From positions 806,001 to 870,000 of the forward strand of contig JAPFFF010000004.1 of the NCBI GenBank assembly GCA_039105265.1: DNA of 64,000 bases. The letters run 5' to 3'. A program made the position numbers and the translations under genes. Numbering within the stretch: position 1 is the first letter of the stretch; every line of letters begins with the position of its first letter. This DNA is from Tritrichomonas musculus (taxonomy: Eukaryota > Parabasalia > Tritrichomonadida > Tritrichomonadidae). The notes beneath the pieces were generated by a model. It ran no database searches, was not told where the DNA came from, and worked only from the letters and a program-made list of their open reading frames with translations. Below, in pieces: positions 1 through 9,924 of this stretch.

Positions 1-1518
1 GAAAAGAAGCTCGATGAAGAAATACAAGAAAAAGAAGCTGATTTGGCAAATAAAAAAGTTCAGCAAGAAAATGAATTTCAATCAAAATTGAATGAAATCA
101 AACAAAAAGAAAATGATTTGTTAGAAATGGAGAAAAAAATTGACCTTAAAAAAGATGAATTAAATGATCTTCAGAAAAAGTTCGCTGATATGCCAGCCAA
201 GATTGAAGAGCTGAATCAAAGGGAAGTTGAAATTATTAAAAAGGAAGTTCGCTTGGGTTCAATGGAATCCGAATTGAATAGAAAAGCTCAGCAAAGAGAG
301 TCAGAAATTCAACTTCGAATGTCAGCTTTCCAGGCCGAACAGCGCCAGATTGAAACAGAGCTAAACAGAAAGAAGAGAGAAATAGAGGCAAAACTTAAAG
401 AATTGGAACAGACTGAAAAAGAACCAGAAGAATCAAAGTCATTGAAACAGACTCAAGAATTGATTGACTACAAAATGAAAGAATTAGAAATCAAGCAAAA
501 AGAGAAAGAATTGACTGAAAGAGAGAAAAAAGCACAGAAGCTTAAAGAAGAAATCGATAAGAAAGAAAAAGATGTCAATGAAAAACTGAAATTAATTGAA
601 ACCGAAAAAAGTGACAAAATTGATGAATTGACAAAACAAATAAAAGATCAGCAAAAAACAATTAAAGATTACGAATCAAAACTTCAACAACAAAAACAAA
701 ATGAAGGTCAAATTAATGACCAAAAGGATCAAAATTCTAATTTCGGTTTTGATGTCACTTTTCCTACTTTTGATAATGATTCTGTTGTTGATAGAAAAGT
801 TGATTTTCAAGAGAGCCAAGATGACGAGAATGTTCAAGAATTGAAAGAGAAAATTGAAGATTTGACAAAAACTATTGATGAGCAAAAAAGTGTCATTTGT
901 TCTCAAAAAGAGAAAATTGAACAAATAACCGCCGACTTAGAATTTCAACGCCTTCAAAACGGAAGTCAAACAGAGACTGTTGAAAGCAACAATAATGATG
1001 ACACTTTTGAGTTCTACACTGATGAAGATCTTAATAAAAACAACAATAGTGCTGCTGTTGAAGAATTGAATGAAAAATTGAATGATCTTACTGAAAAATT
1101 GAATGATGCTTTAGAAACTAATGTTTTACTTAAACAAAAAATTGAATTATTGGAAAAACAAATTAAAAATAATGAAAATGAAAAGAAAAAAATTAAAGAT
1201 TCTAGATCAAACGTAGATCCTGGCTCTTCTTCTTCAATAAAAACTATCAAAAAGTCTAAAAGACAATTATCTGTACAATCAAAAGCTAAATCTCAATTGA
1301 AGCCTGATCAAGAGATTCCTTTTGATTCAGTTACAGTTTCTTATCTCAGAAAATCATTGTTGCAGTTCTTCTTGCAGGATGAATCTGAACAAAGAATGAT
1401 GATTCCAATCATTTTATCTTTGGTCGGATGTGATGAAGAACAGAAACAAACAGCTGTTAGAAAATGGATTGAAAGTCGTCACCTTATTAACAAAACCAAA
1501 TTTTGGCCTTTCAAATAA
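1..1518 (+). CDS. GRIP-domain golgin, coiled coil (5' end outside window)
   Basis: The frame is open from base 1, and the first ATG-like codon inside (TTG at 43) is not a credible start, so the gene begins upstream. The visible 505 residues are almost all Lys/Glu/Gln/Leu-rich heptad-type coiled coil, broken by an acidic, Asn-rich linker near 710-1020. The last ~50 residues (about nt 1320-1470) match a GRIP domain: a Val-Ser-Tyr-Leu-Arg start with the conserved Tyr, then Leu-Leu-Gln-Phe-Phe, Glu-Gln-Arg, Ile-Pro-Ile-Ile and an acidic Glu-Glu turn. In known golgins this domain binds Arl1 GTPase on trans-Golgi membranes and the coil tethers vesicles, so a Golgi tether is the inferred role. A basic Ser-rich segment (about nt 1200-1310) precedes the GRIP domain. 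The TAA stop is at 1516-1518. The family call is fairly confident; which golgin it is cannot be said. Confidence 0.8.
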   Translation, partial: EKKLDEEIQEKEADLANKKVQQENEFQSKLNEIKQKENDLLEMEKKIDLKKDELNDLQKKFADMPAKIEELNQREVEIIKKEVRLGSMESELNRKAQQRESEIQLRMSAFQAEQRQIETELNRKKREIEAKLKELEQTEKEPEESKSLKQTQELIDYKMKELEIKQKEKELTEREKKAQKLKEEIDKKEKDVNEKLKLIETEKSDKIDELTKQIKDQQKTIKDYESKLQQQKQNEGQINDQKDQNSNFGFDVTFPTFDNDSVVDRKVDFQESQDDENVQELKEKIEDLTKTIDEQKSVICSQKEKIEQITADLEFQRLQNGSQTETVESNNNDDTFEFYTDEDLNKNNNSAAVEELNEKLNDLTEKLNDALETNVLLKQKIELLEKQIKNNENEKKKIKDSRSNVDPGSSSSIKTIKKSKRQLSVQSKAKSQLKPDQEIPFDSVTVSYLRKSLLQFFLQDESEQRMMIPIILSLVGCDEEQKQTAVRKWIESRHLINKTKFWPFK

Positions 1519-1925
1519 TTTTCATTAGAAATGTTATTTATTTTTATTTTTTTTTTTTTAAAAAGTGTTTTCAACAAAATGCTTATTAATAACTATTTTA
1601 TATATATATATTTTAATTGATCTAAATGATAAAAATGCTTTTAGAAGATTATCTTTTAAATTAATTATTATAAACTCGTTGAGAAATGAATCTTAATGAG
1701 TAGAATTATTATTTATCATGCGGATATTGTTGATATATCTGTCTATATAATATTTCTACTTAAGAAGAATTGAATATAATTGAACAAAAATATATTCAAT
1801 TATATTCAAGATTTTGCTAAACTCTTTTAATAATATTATTGATTTGTTGCTCTTCTTTTATCTGCAGAGTTGAATAGATAATTGAAAAGATTTAATAAAA
1901 AACTTTTTGATAAAAGAATTTTTAA
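1519..1925. other. AT-rich intergenic spacer
   Basis: No credible reading frame is seen. It carries a T-rich run just after the golgin stop and the hairpin listed separately. A CTTTTTGA motif lies at about 1903-1910, some 15 bases before the next ATG; it could be a promoter element but is common in this AT-rich DNA. Confidence 0.6.
1770..1809. repeat. 15-bp perfect inverted repeat (hairpin)
   Basis: TTGAATATAATTGAA at 1770-1784 is matched by its exact reverse complement at 1795-1809, leaving a 10-base loop. It lies between the golgin and the next gene and could act in transcript 3'-end folding or be a transposon footprint. No function is shown. Confidence 0.6.
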
Positions 1926-2402
1926 ATGGCCGAAGAAGGTTTCTCTTTTGATCCCTCCAAAAAAACTTTATCAGAACCAATCAGAGCTGTCAAAACATCA
2001 AGTAAAAACTTTGATCTTTCACTCGATGATATTATTTCACAACAAAGACAAGAGCGAATTGAAGAAAGGAAAAATCAAAATCAAGAAAGAGGTGATAACC
2101 GTTTAATTGGAAGACGTCGCTCGTATCAAGGAAGACCAATTGCATCAAGAGTTAGTCAAAATTCCAGATCAAGCCGTAATACTCGATCTCCCCAACAGGG
2201 AAGAAGAGGTAGCGTTGATAATGAAAGAAGACGCTCACGTGGTGATAATGAGGAACAAGATAAAGCCAGAAAGGTCAGTCAAAAAGCAAAACCCCGCCAA
2301 ATTGAAGTTGACGAGGAATCACTTAGAAAGTTTCTCAGAGGAGAAGGAATTAAAATGGACAAGAACTTTACATACAAAATTATGTCTTATCCAAAAGAAT
2401 AA
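1926..2402 (+). CDS. small UAP56-binding-motif protein, RS/RG-rich (mRNA export adaptor-like)
   Basis: A 158-residue basic protein starting at the first ATG after an AT-rich leader. Residues 29-38 read Phe-Asp-Leu-Ser-Leu-Asp-Asp-Ile-Ile-Ser, matching the UAP56-binding motif (x-Leu-Ser-Leu-Asp-Asp-Ile-Ile) of ALY/REF, UIF and CHTOP adaptors. It is followed by Gln/Arg/Glu-rich helix and a central Arg-Ser/Arg-Gly-rich stretch (about 60-110) of the kind that binds RNA. No RRM is present, so it resembles UIF/CHTOP-type adaptors rather than ALY. The C-terminus (about 125-158) is a conserved-looking short segment with Glu-Ser-Leu-Arg-Lys-Phe-Leu that may be a second contact site. The inferred role is loading export factors onto mRNA in the nucleus via a DECD/DEAD-box helicase. 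The motif match is good; function is inferred from this motif and composition alone. Confidence 0.6.
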   Translation: MAEEGFSFDPSKKTLSEPIRAVKTSSKNFDLSLDDIISQQRQERIEERKNQNQERGDNRLIGRRRSYQGRPIASRVSQNSRSSRNTRSPQQGRRGSVDNERRRSRGDNEEQDKARKVSQKAKPRQIEVDEESLRKFLRGEGIKMDKNFTYKIMSYPKE

Positions 2403-3252
2403 ATAAATATTTAGGCTCTCAATTCAATTTCATTCAATATATTATTAGTAAATTATAAATTTATTGTTTTCCGCATTAATGCCAAATACAATAAATGGTG
2501 AAAATCGATTCAACAAAAATTCCGAATTCAAATCAGAAATTTCAATGATGAACCCGGTTTTCATTTTCTTTTTTTCTTTCAAATTTTCATTCGACAAGAT
2601 ACAAATGTATAATTATTTCAAAGTTAAGAATATGGATGATCAAACAAACCAAATTTTTAATATTTCGTTTGTGTTCATCGAACTTTAGATACGAAAATGG
2701 AAAGATTGTAATTTTTCGTTATATCCGTTTATATGGATATTTCATTTTTTGAGTTTTTACAAATATCAGTATTGAAATTATTTTAGTAATTTTATATCTT
2801 TGAGCTAATTTTTTTAACAAACGATTTTATATTTCTCCAAGTTAAAAAAAGTCGATTTATGTAGATAAATTTAAAGATAAAAGCTGATGAAAAAAAATGA
2901 AGACTGGTATTATATAGATTATTTTTTCTTTTTTCGTTAATAACATAACTTTAAGGTATATATTCAATCAAATAATAGTACTTATATTATAAAGATAAAA
3001 AAATTCATGGCATTATTATAAAAAGGATTTAATAAGTAATCTAGTTGTCGGAAGCTAGGTTTCTGCTATTTAAAAACTTGCTTTCGTTGTTATTAATAAA
3101 AAAGGAACTTATTATTTAAATTTGAGAGTAAACTTTTTGAGTTTGTATGGTTTTCAAATTTTCTAAGGATATTCAATATTTTTCAGAATATTATTTTTTG
3201 TTCACAATTTTTATTCCCTAATTACAATTCTATCTTCCAGATTACATTAAAA
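2403..3252. other. AT-rich intergenic region, 850 bp
   Basis: Contains a 74-codon open frame at 2464-2688 with no recognisable features, rejected as chance. Otherwise poly-A/T tracts. Nothing supports a gene, RNA or mobile element here. Confidence 0.5.
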
Positions 3253-4647
3253 ATGGCTCTTTATTTAGGAATCGACATTGGCACAACATCAATAGCAAGT
3301 GTTATAATTGACAAATCTGATTTATCGACTAAATCAGTTTATAGCACAATTCCTAACTCTTACATTCGAAATGAAGAAGGATTCGCTGAACAAGATGTTA
3401 ATACTATACTTTTAACTATTGATCACTTAATGAGTCAACATCCAGCAAATCTTCTCCATCAAGTCAAAGGAATTGGTGTTGCTGGGCAAATGCATGGTAT
3501 ATTACTTTGGAATAAAACAACTAAAGTTCACTCAAATTTAATTACATGGCAAGATATGCGCGCATCGACACAAGGAATATTAACCGAACTTCAAAAAAAG
3601 CCAAATTGTTCTGGTCTTCGTGATGGTTTTGGTTTTACTTCACTTGCGACATTATATTATAATCAAAAAAATAATATTAAGCATAACGAAGATGAAATTT
3701 TTGATATTCAAAAAAATAATTATAATTGTTGTGGTACAATTATGGATTACCTAGTATGGATGTTAACAGGATGTCCAGAAGAGTGCTTTATTGACTACAC
3801 AAATGCAGCTTCTTGGGGATTGTTTGATATTTCAAAAAATGAGTGGGATAGAGAAGCAATCAAAAGTCTCGGAATCGATTATAATATACTTCCAAAAGTA
3901 CGCAAGCCTGGTTCTGTTGCGGGTGAATTATGTTCTGAATATCGAGAGAAGTATCACATCGACTCAACACAATCTTCAATTTTCGTAAAATGTGCAATTG
4001 GCGATAACCAAGCTTCAGTTGTTGCAACTGGGAAGAAATACAATGAAGAAATCTACGTCACTTTTGGCACAGGAACTCAACTCTCAATTGTGATTGATAA
4101 AGAACAGTCAACAAAGCTGGAAGAATCGATAAAATACGAATTAAGACCTTTTCCATTTGACAAACTTCTCATTGTTACAGCACCTTTATCTGGTGGGCAT
4201 ACATGGGTATTATTAAAAAATATGACCAAAGATCTTCTCAAAAAATTTGATACATTTTCTGATTTCTCAGACTCTCAAGTTTTTGAAAAGTTAGACGAAT
4301 TAGCACTTGCAGAAATAAACTCAGTTGATTTGCCTCAAGTTTTGCCACATTTTTCAGGTGAAAGGTGGGATCCGTATTGTCGTGGTTCTATCAATAACTT
4401 AACACCGTATAATTTCACTATTGAAAAGATTGCTGCTGCAACATTAATTGGAATGGCATTGAATCTTAAAGATAATATACCAATCCAATGTTTTGAGAAT
4501 CATAACGTTATTGTTGGGAATGGTACTTTTATAAGGAAATCAGAAGCTCTTCGAAAAGTAATTGAAAAAGTGTTTGGATTGCCATTGGTAATGACTAACA
4601 TTGCTGAAGAAGCTGCAACAGGAGCTGCTGTTTTAGCTTCTATGTAG
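3253..4647 (+). CDS. sedoheptulokinase (FGGY carbohydrate kinase)
   Basis: 464 residues, close to the usual length of sedoheptulokinase. The N-terminal phosphate-binding loop Gly-Ile-Asp-Ile-Gly-Thr-Thr-Ser (6-13), the Gly-Val-Ala-Gly-Gln-Met-His-Gly motif (75-82), Leu-Ile-Thr-Trp-Gln-Asp (96-101), Asn-Ala-Ala-Ser-Trp-Gly (184-189) and Gly-Asp-Asn-Gln-Ala-Ser (250-255, with the presumed catalytic Asp251) are all present. A second ATPase-fold signature, Thr-Phe-Gly-Thr-Gly-Thr, follows. The Trp-Gln-Asp and Met-His-Gly motifs point to sedoheptulokinase rather than xylulokinase or glycerol kinase. The enzyme phosphorylates sedoheptulose to sedoheptulose 7-phosphate, feeding the non-oxidative pentose phosphate pathway in the cytosol. 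No targeting peptide is seen. It is a single open frame with an ATG at 3253 and stop at 4645-4647. Xylulokinase is the main alternative. Confidence 0.8.
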   Translation: MALYLGIDIGTTSIASVIIDKSDLSTKSVYSTIPNSYIRNEEGFAEQDVNTILLTIDHLMSQHPANLLHQVKGIGVAGQMHGILLWNKTTKVHSNLITWQDMRASTQGILTELQKKPNCSGLRDGFGFTSLATLYYNQKNNIKHNEDEIFDIQKNNYNCCGTIMDYLVWMLTGCPEECFIDYTNAASWGLFDISKNEWDREAIKSLGIDYNILPKVRKPGSVAGELCSEYREKYHIDSTQSSIFVKCAIGDNQASVVATGKKYNEEIYVTFGTGTQLSIVIDKEQSTKLEESIKYELRPFPFDKLLIVTAPLSGGHTWVLLKNMTKDLLKKFDTFSDFSDSQVFEKLDELALAEINSVDLPQVLPHFSGERWDPYCRGSINNLTPYNFTIEKIAAATLIGMALNLKDNIPIQCFENHNVIVGNGTFIRKSEALRKVIEKVFGLPLVMTNIAEEAATGAAVLASM

Positions 4648-4749
4648 TTTTTTTTATATAAAAAATTCTATCTGAAATATTTGAATGTTTTTATATTTGT
4701 CATAAAATAAAAATTCTCTCAAATTTTTTTACGTATTTATTGAAATGAA

Positions 4750-7700
4750 ATGAGTAAAGTAGCACTACTTGATCCTAATTTTAAAGTAATTGTTGATTAT
4801 ATATCGAATACAGATTCAGGTATATCAACTTTGTCCCTTAGCCAAAGTCTTCAAGATTTTCGCAAGCAAATTAATTTAAATTGGTTTAGTAAATTTTTAA
4901 ATTATGATCATATATCTTATTTAACTGAGATTTGGGATACTTTATTTCAATTATTAGCAGAGAATGTAAGTGAAGATCCTGGATTACGAATTTCGATATT
5001 TAAAACTCTAGGTGCCTTAATATTTGCTTTAAGTCCATTTATCCCATTTACCACTGTTGCTTCATTTTTGCAATCCATACAAAATAAGCCATCCAATCTA
5101 CATTTATCAATGGCAATTATTGCATGTTTTTGTCATATATCCCGATATGTTTCTCCGCTTGATTCTGACTCCTTCATCTCCGAATCACCAATAGTCCAAT
5201 GTTTTTCCGATCTTAAACAATCGACAGATTCCGACAACCAGCCGCAGAATCAAACTTTTTATGTCAAATATCTCCCTCAAATAATTTTGAATGTGAAACC
5301 GTTAAATACAGAATTTCAGAGATTTCTATTGAATGCCTTATTGAATACATTTGGTGAGAATCCGACTCTTCCTTTTATTTTTGCCATTTTGAACCTGCTT
5401 AAAAAAGCGATTGATCCAAACATTCTTATCAAAGACATGATGCAATATGTCAACCAGAAGAAGCAGCAGCGTCAGTTGACGTTACTTATGATTTCACCTT
5501 ATTTGATAGCGAATGAAAATGAAGGCAAAAAAAATTCAATAAAAATAACTAGTGAAATGAAGGATGATTTGTTTGAGTTGGCAATTTCAATAATTAAAAA
5601 AAATGCGCCAAGCATTCCTTCTTTTTCAGAATTCGAAGAAGCTTGTCGAACTTTTTCTACACTTTTGGAAAAAGAATCACCTTCGAAATCGGCCGAAAAA
5701 GCATTGAAAATTAAAGAAGTTTTGAATTTGATTGACTGTCCTTCTTATTTGAAAATTTACACGTTTCCTTTCATCGATTCAATCGATGAACTCACGCCAA
5801 AAGAAGACGATAAGTTGAGTATCGTCACGGCCAAGTTATCGGCCCTCTCAAATTTTCTGAAGAGATCGCCAACGATAGAAAATATTGAATGCATATTCAA
5901 TATTTTCGTATCGTTCATACACACTGAATCTAAAGAAATCCTCACAAATTTGATAAATGCCGTTTCAAGGTCCTTCTCGATTTTAACGGTTGAAACTTTT
6001 TCTGAGAAAGAAAATTCTGAAAAAGTGAAAGGAATTCTGAAAAATTTGAAGATTTTATTGGAATGTTTTTTGAATATAAAAACTTCAAATTTCGTTCAAA
6101 ATATGGCAATTGTTAACTTGATTCAAAATGTGAACGTTGATGTAGGCAACATGATAATTCATAATTACAAAAAAATTTCTTTTCATATTGTTTTTAATTT
6201 TTGTTTTTCAATGCATATTAATTTGAGTGAAACCGCCATTAACGTATTGAAGTCAATCATTCAATATAAAACGGTTTCTGAGTTTGTCTCTCTTCTTTTT
6301 AATGAAATCGACTTCTTCGATTCTTTTTCGTTATTTAAAATTTCGCAAATTTCAAACATTTTAATTGACACAATCGGTTACCAAACGGTTACTGAATTGA
6401 ATTGTCTCATTGATCCAATTTTTGAGTCATTAACGCTGATTCATCACACAAGTAATGATCTTTCAAAGATCATCAGAAGTGAAGCAGAAGCTTTCCACTT
6501 TTTCAATAAAATGAAGAAAATTTTGAATTCATTTAATCAAGAAAAAGAAGGCAGTGAAGTGTTCCACTTTTTGAATGAGGAGCAAGAGAATGAATTAAAA
6601 ATTATTTGTTTTGACCTTATAGGTCGAATTTTTGAATCATATACTGGAATTAACCCACAACTTCCGACCATTTCACAACCGATTCAACCGGTCACATCAC
6701 TTATTGAAACCGACATTTTAATGAAGTCCCTTGATGAAGAAACTTACTTCAGGAAGTGTCTGAAAGAATGCATAATCTTCCTCGGCTGCATGCAGAATCC
6801 AAACCAGAAAGAATTCTCAAATGAAAAGTTCACTGAATTGTTGATTCGACTTGTGAAAATTCTTCCTGAAGAATCTTTGAAACTTTTGAAAAATTCGAAG
6901 TCTTCTTATTTCATCAATTCCAATTCATACCTGGTTTTGCTGCTCGATATTATGAAGTCAACGAATTCTGTTTCTGTTGCTTCTCAGTGCGCGCTGGCTT
7001 CGTCGAGCATCAGTTTGATGGAGCAGCAAATTCAATCGTTTATTCAGTCACAGCAACAAAAACAGCCACAAATTCTGTACAAATTGAAAATGTACAAAGT
7101 CGTTCTGTTGTTCATCACTAAGAAACTGGTCAAAAGTGGAAGATGCAAGTACAATTTCATGCAATATTTGAAAAAAGTGCATCAGATCTATGAAAAAGTG
7201 AATCCAATTGAAAATGAGAAAATTTCTTTGCCTGAAATTGAATTAGATTCAAAAAGTGAAGATGTTCTTTATAACTTTTTGAATGAAGACGATAAAATAG
7301 CTTTCATTAAGAATGTTGAGTTTAGTGATTGGCCTCTGTATGATAAAGAGTTCTCACTCTTCATAATGAAAAATCAAGAAAAAATCGCGCCAATTCAAAT
7401 TGAAAATGATCCGAAACTCACAAATGTTGAAATAAAGTTCATCGCTCAAAATTGGAGGATGTTTGACAAAGATGTGATAAAAAACATTAAAATGAATTAT
7501 TCTCAATTATTTGAGAAATTTTTCAATGAGGACTCAGAAAATTTCATAAGTGATATTCAAAAAGTCCAATTTGAATTGAATACATCGGTGAAAAAGTTGG
7601 AGTCAAATGAAGAAGTTTTAATTAACGATTGTCCTGTCACTTGTTCTTCGTCAGTTCTTCCTCTTTTATCAGATAAAAGTGGAAATCAAGTGAATTCAAA

Positions 7701-9705
7701 TTTATCTATTCCGTTGATTAAAAACTTTTTCATTTTTCAGAAAAATAAAGCTCTCAATTTTGTTATATCCGATCAGTTATACAATCAAATGCTATCGTTA
7801 TTAATTGAGGATGAAAATTCATGTCATTCATTTGACTTCAAACTTGTCATCAGCTATGCAATCGACCACAAAATTCGAATCAATTTTGAATTGATTCAAA
7901 AAATGTTAGAAAACGATCAACTTTTCAAATACATCTATGAATTTTCAATTTATTTGAAAACGTCGTCATTGAATCAAGTTGATCATGACAAACTTTCTTC
8001 TTATCTCTCCATGTTGGCATCGCCCGACACCAAGCAAGAAAAGAAGGAAGGATGGTTCACTCGTTATTTGTACGACTTGTTGATGCTTGTTCATTCTTCT
8101 GACAAAAGCATCGTCTCAAACGTGACAAATTTGAATTCAAGTTGGTCGTCGTTGTCTTCTTATTGTCGCTGCTGTGATTATGACTATTACAGCTACATCG
8201 TGTCAAAATTGAGTCAAAAGAAAAGAGTCGTTGATTCATCGTTCGTTCTCAATTCTTTCAATTATTTCAAGGAATTGAAATCTTCTCAAAATTCTTCGTT
8301 TTTCAAATCTGTTGAAATTTTGAGGAACTCTAATTACTTCATTTCGCTTTACTTTAGATTCGTCTTTCAATTAAATAAATGTTTCAATTACCAGAATTCT
8401 GAATTTAACACAGATTTCGTGTCGTTTTTGAAGCAGTTCGCAAAATTCATCTTCGACAAGGCAGAGTTCTTGGTCAATTCAAATTTCAACTTGTTTTCGT
8501 TGAATACTGAAAGTCGGCCGAGTCTTGTTTACTTCTTCAGACTCATTGAATCATTCCTTTTCAACATTTACCAAATTCTGACAAAAATTCAAGAAATCAA
8601 GCAAAAAAAGTTAAGTGAAAACTCAAAAATTGAAAGAAATGAAAATAATCAGAAAAATGATAACGAAAAAGAAAGCAATAAAATTGAAGGAGATGAAAAC
8701 ATAGATAAAGATGAAAATTCTAAAATTGAAACGAATGAAAATAATCAGAAAAATAATGATGAAAATGAAAACTCTAAAATTGAAGGAAATGAAAATGCTG
8801 AGAAAAAAGATGAAATTAAGAATTTGGATGAAAATGTTGAGAAAAAAGATGAAATTAAGAATTTGGATGAAAATGTTGAAAAAAAAGATGAAATTAAGAA
8901 TTTGGATGAAAATGTTGAATGTCGTTTGAATGATGAAATTGAATCTGTTGTCAATTTGGAGAATGAAATATATAACTCAGTCAGCAAGCTTGTCAAATCC
9001 TTGGTTTTCTTCTTCCACTCGATGCTTGACTCAGACTGTCTCTCGTACGTCACTGTGCACAGAGAAATTGGTCGTGCATTGTCACTCGTCATTCTCATAA
9101 GCAGAATTTCTCTTGTCGGCCAAAATTCATCATCTGAAGAGAAGTCAAAGCGAGTCCAAATTGATGAAGAACAAATTGTTGACTTCATTGATAAAGTGAC
9201 CTCAAAAAGTGGCATTTTTTCATATTCAAGCTTTTTTGAGTGTTCGTCATTGTTACTTCTTTCATCTTCCTGTGTTTTATTTGCAAAAATTCTCAAAAAT
9301 AACGATAAGTCGATCATTCAAATTTGCAAGTTTGGCAATTCAAACACATTTGTGAAGATTCCTTCCGACTGTCTGTCTGTTCTGAGAAGCCTGATGATTT
9401 TGATTCAACCTTCTTTGACTGAAATGCTAATAAAAAATTTTTATTACATCTTTTATCCTTCTGTGGTTGACGTGTTCAGGATGTTTTCGGGAATGAAAAT
9501 TGCACTGGTTGACATAATGATTGAAAAAGTGGTGAGGCGGTTGCTTTCAAATCAGGAATTCAATGTCATACAAAATTTGGTCTTGCCTTATTTGGAAAAA
9601 TATGCAAAAGAACAAGTTGAACAAGAAAGTAAAAAAGAAATGAGCTTCGTTTTTGGTGTAGCAAATAGAATCATTGACATTTTGAATTCTGCCAAAATTC
9701 AATGA
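4750..9705 (+). CDS. large predicted alpha-helical solenoid protein (HEAT/ARM-like), function unknown
   Basis: 1,651 residues rich in Leu, Ile, Phe, Asn, Ser and Lys with repeated amphipathic helix patterns throughout, as in HEAT or ARM solenoids. No catalytic motif, signal peptide or clear membrane helix is seen. Residues about 1290-1390 form a hydrophilic, low-complexity insert of Glu/Asn/Lys that includes three tandem 13-residue copies (8800-8916), after which helical sequence resumes to the C-terminus. Soluble scaffolding is inferred; no family can be named. The ATG at 4750 overlaps an upstream ATG-AAA-TGA mini-frame at 4745-4753, an odd context for a start. It lies 102 bases downstream of the kinase gene on the same strand and converges with the protease-kinase gene, separated by 219 bp. 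An unusually long antisense frame across the Glu/Asn insert is a shadow. Confidence 0.7.
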   Translation: MSKVALLDPNFKVIVDYISNTDSGISTLSLSQSLQDFRKQINLNWFSKFLNYDHISYLTEIWDTLFQLLAENVSEDPGLRISIFKTLGALIFALSPFIPFTTVASFLQSIQNKPSNLHLSMAIIACFCHISRYVSPLDSDSFISESPIVQCFSDLKQSTDSDNQPQNQTFYVKYLPQIILNVKPLNTEFQRFLLNALLNTFGENPTLPFIFAILNLLKKAIDPNILIKDMMQYVNQKKQQRQLTLLMISPYLIANENEGKKNSIKITSEMKDDLFELAISIIKKNAPSIPSFSEFEEACRTFSTLLEKESPSKSAEKALKIKEVLNLIDCPSYLKIYTFPFIDSIDELTPKEDDKLSIVTAKLSALSNFLKRSPTIENIECIFNIFVSFIHTESKEILTNLINAVSRSFSILTVETFSEKENSEKVKGILKNLKILLECFLNIKTSNFVQNMAIVNLIQNVNVDVGNMIIHNYKKISFHIVFNFCFSMHINLSETAINVLKSIIQYKTVSEFVSLLFNEIDFFDSFSLFKISQISNILIDTIGYQTVTELNCLIDPIFESLTLIHHTSNDLSKIIRSEAEAFHFFNKMKKILNSFNQEKEGSEVFHFLNEEQENELKIICFDLIGRIFESYTGINPQLPTISQPIQPVTSLIETDILMKSLDEETYFRKCLKECIIFLGCMQNPNQKEFSNEKFTELLIRLVKILPEESLKLLKNSKSSYFINSNSYLVLLLDIMKSTNSVSVASQCALASSSISLMEQQIQSFIQSQQQKQPQILYKLKMYKVVLLFITKKLVKSGRCKYNFMQYLKKVHQIYEKVNPIENEKISLPEIELDSKSEDVLYNFLNEDDKIAFIKNVEFSDWPLYDKEFSLFIMKNQEKIAPIQIENDPKLTNVEIKFIAQNWRMFDKDVIKNIKMNYSQLFEKFFNEDSENFISDIQKVQFELNTSVKKLESNEEVLINDCPVTCSSSVLPLLSDKSGNQVNSNLSIPLIKNFFIFQKNKALNFVISDQLYNQMLSLLIEDENSCHSFDFKLVISYAIDHKIRINFELIQKMLENDQLFKYIYEFSIYLKTSSLNQVDHDKLSSYLSMLASPDTKQEKKEGWFTRYLYDLLMLVHSSDKSIVSNVTNLNSSWSSLSSYCRCCDYDYYSYIVSKLSQKKRVVDSSFVLNSFNYFKELKSSQNSSFFKSVEILRNSNYFISLYFRFVFQLNKCFNYQNSEFNTDFVSFLKQFAKFIFDKAEFLVNSNFNLFSLNTESRPSLVYFFRLIESFLFNIYQILTKIQEIKQKKLSENSKIERNENNQKNDNEKESNKIEGDENIDKDENSKIETNENNQKNNDENENSKIEGNENAEKKDEIKNLDENVEKKDEIKNLDENVEKKDEIKNLDENVECRLNDEIESVVNLENEIYNSVSKLVKSLVFFFHSMLDSDCLSYVTVHREIGRALSLVILISRISLVGQNSSSEEKSKRVQIDEEQIVDFIDKVTSKSGIFSYSSFFECSSLLLLSSSCVLFAKILKNNDKSIIQICKFGNSNTFVKIPSDCLSVLRSLMILIQPSLTEMLIKNFYYIFYPSVVDVFRMFSGMKIALVDIMIEKVVRRLLSNQEFNVIQNLVLPYLEKYAKEQVEQESKKEMSFVFGVANRIIDILNSAKIQ
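8800..8916 (+). repeat. three tandem 39-bp in-frame repeats
   Basis: Copies at 8800-8838, 8839-8877 and 8878-8916 differ at one base (GAG versus GAA). Each encodes 13 residues, Glu-Lys-Lys-Asp-Glu-Ile-Lys-Asn-Leu-Asp-Glu-Asn-Val. Older, degraded Glu-Asn-Ser-Lys-Ile-Glu copies lie just upstream. This is a recent in-frame expansion in a disordered linker of the solenoid protein. Confidence 0.9.
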
Positions 9706-9924
9706 TTGATCAAAAATATTAAAATTATATAAATTCTATCTAATATCTTAATTTCAAATCATTTCTTTTTTTAAATTTAAAAGATATCATAATAAAACAA
9801 GCAGCAATAGAAAGAATGTAATTTAAGGAATGATCTTTTTGTAAATTGATTTTTTTTATTGATAAAAATAAAAAAAAATAGATTCTAATTTTTTATTCAA
9901 TAATTTTTAATGTATATCCGGTTT

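Noticed and set aside
2464-2688. 74-codon plus-strand frame
   Set aside because: Phe/Asn-rich composition expected from AT-rich DNA, no motif, no promoter element.
8745-9317. 190-codon antisense frame in the solenoid gene
   Set aside because: Ser/Phe-rich shadow created by the Glu/Asn/Lys-coding repeat on the other strand.
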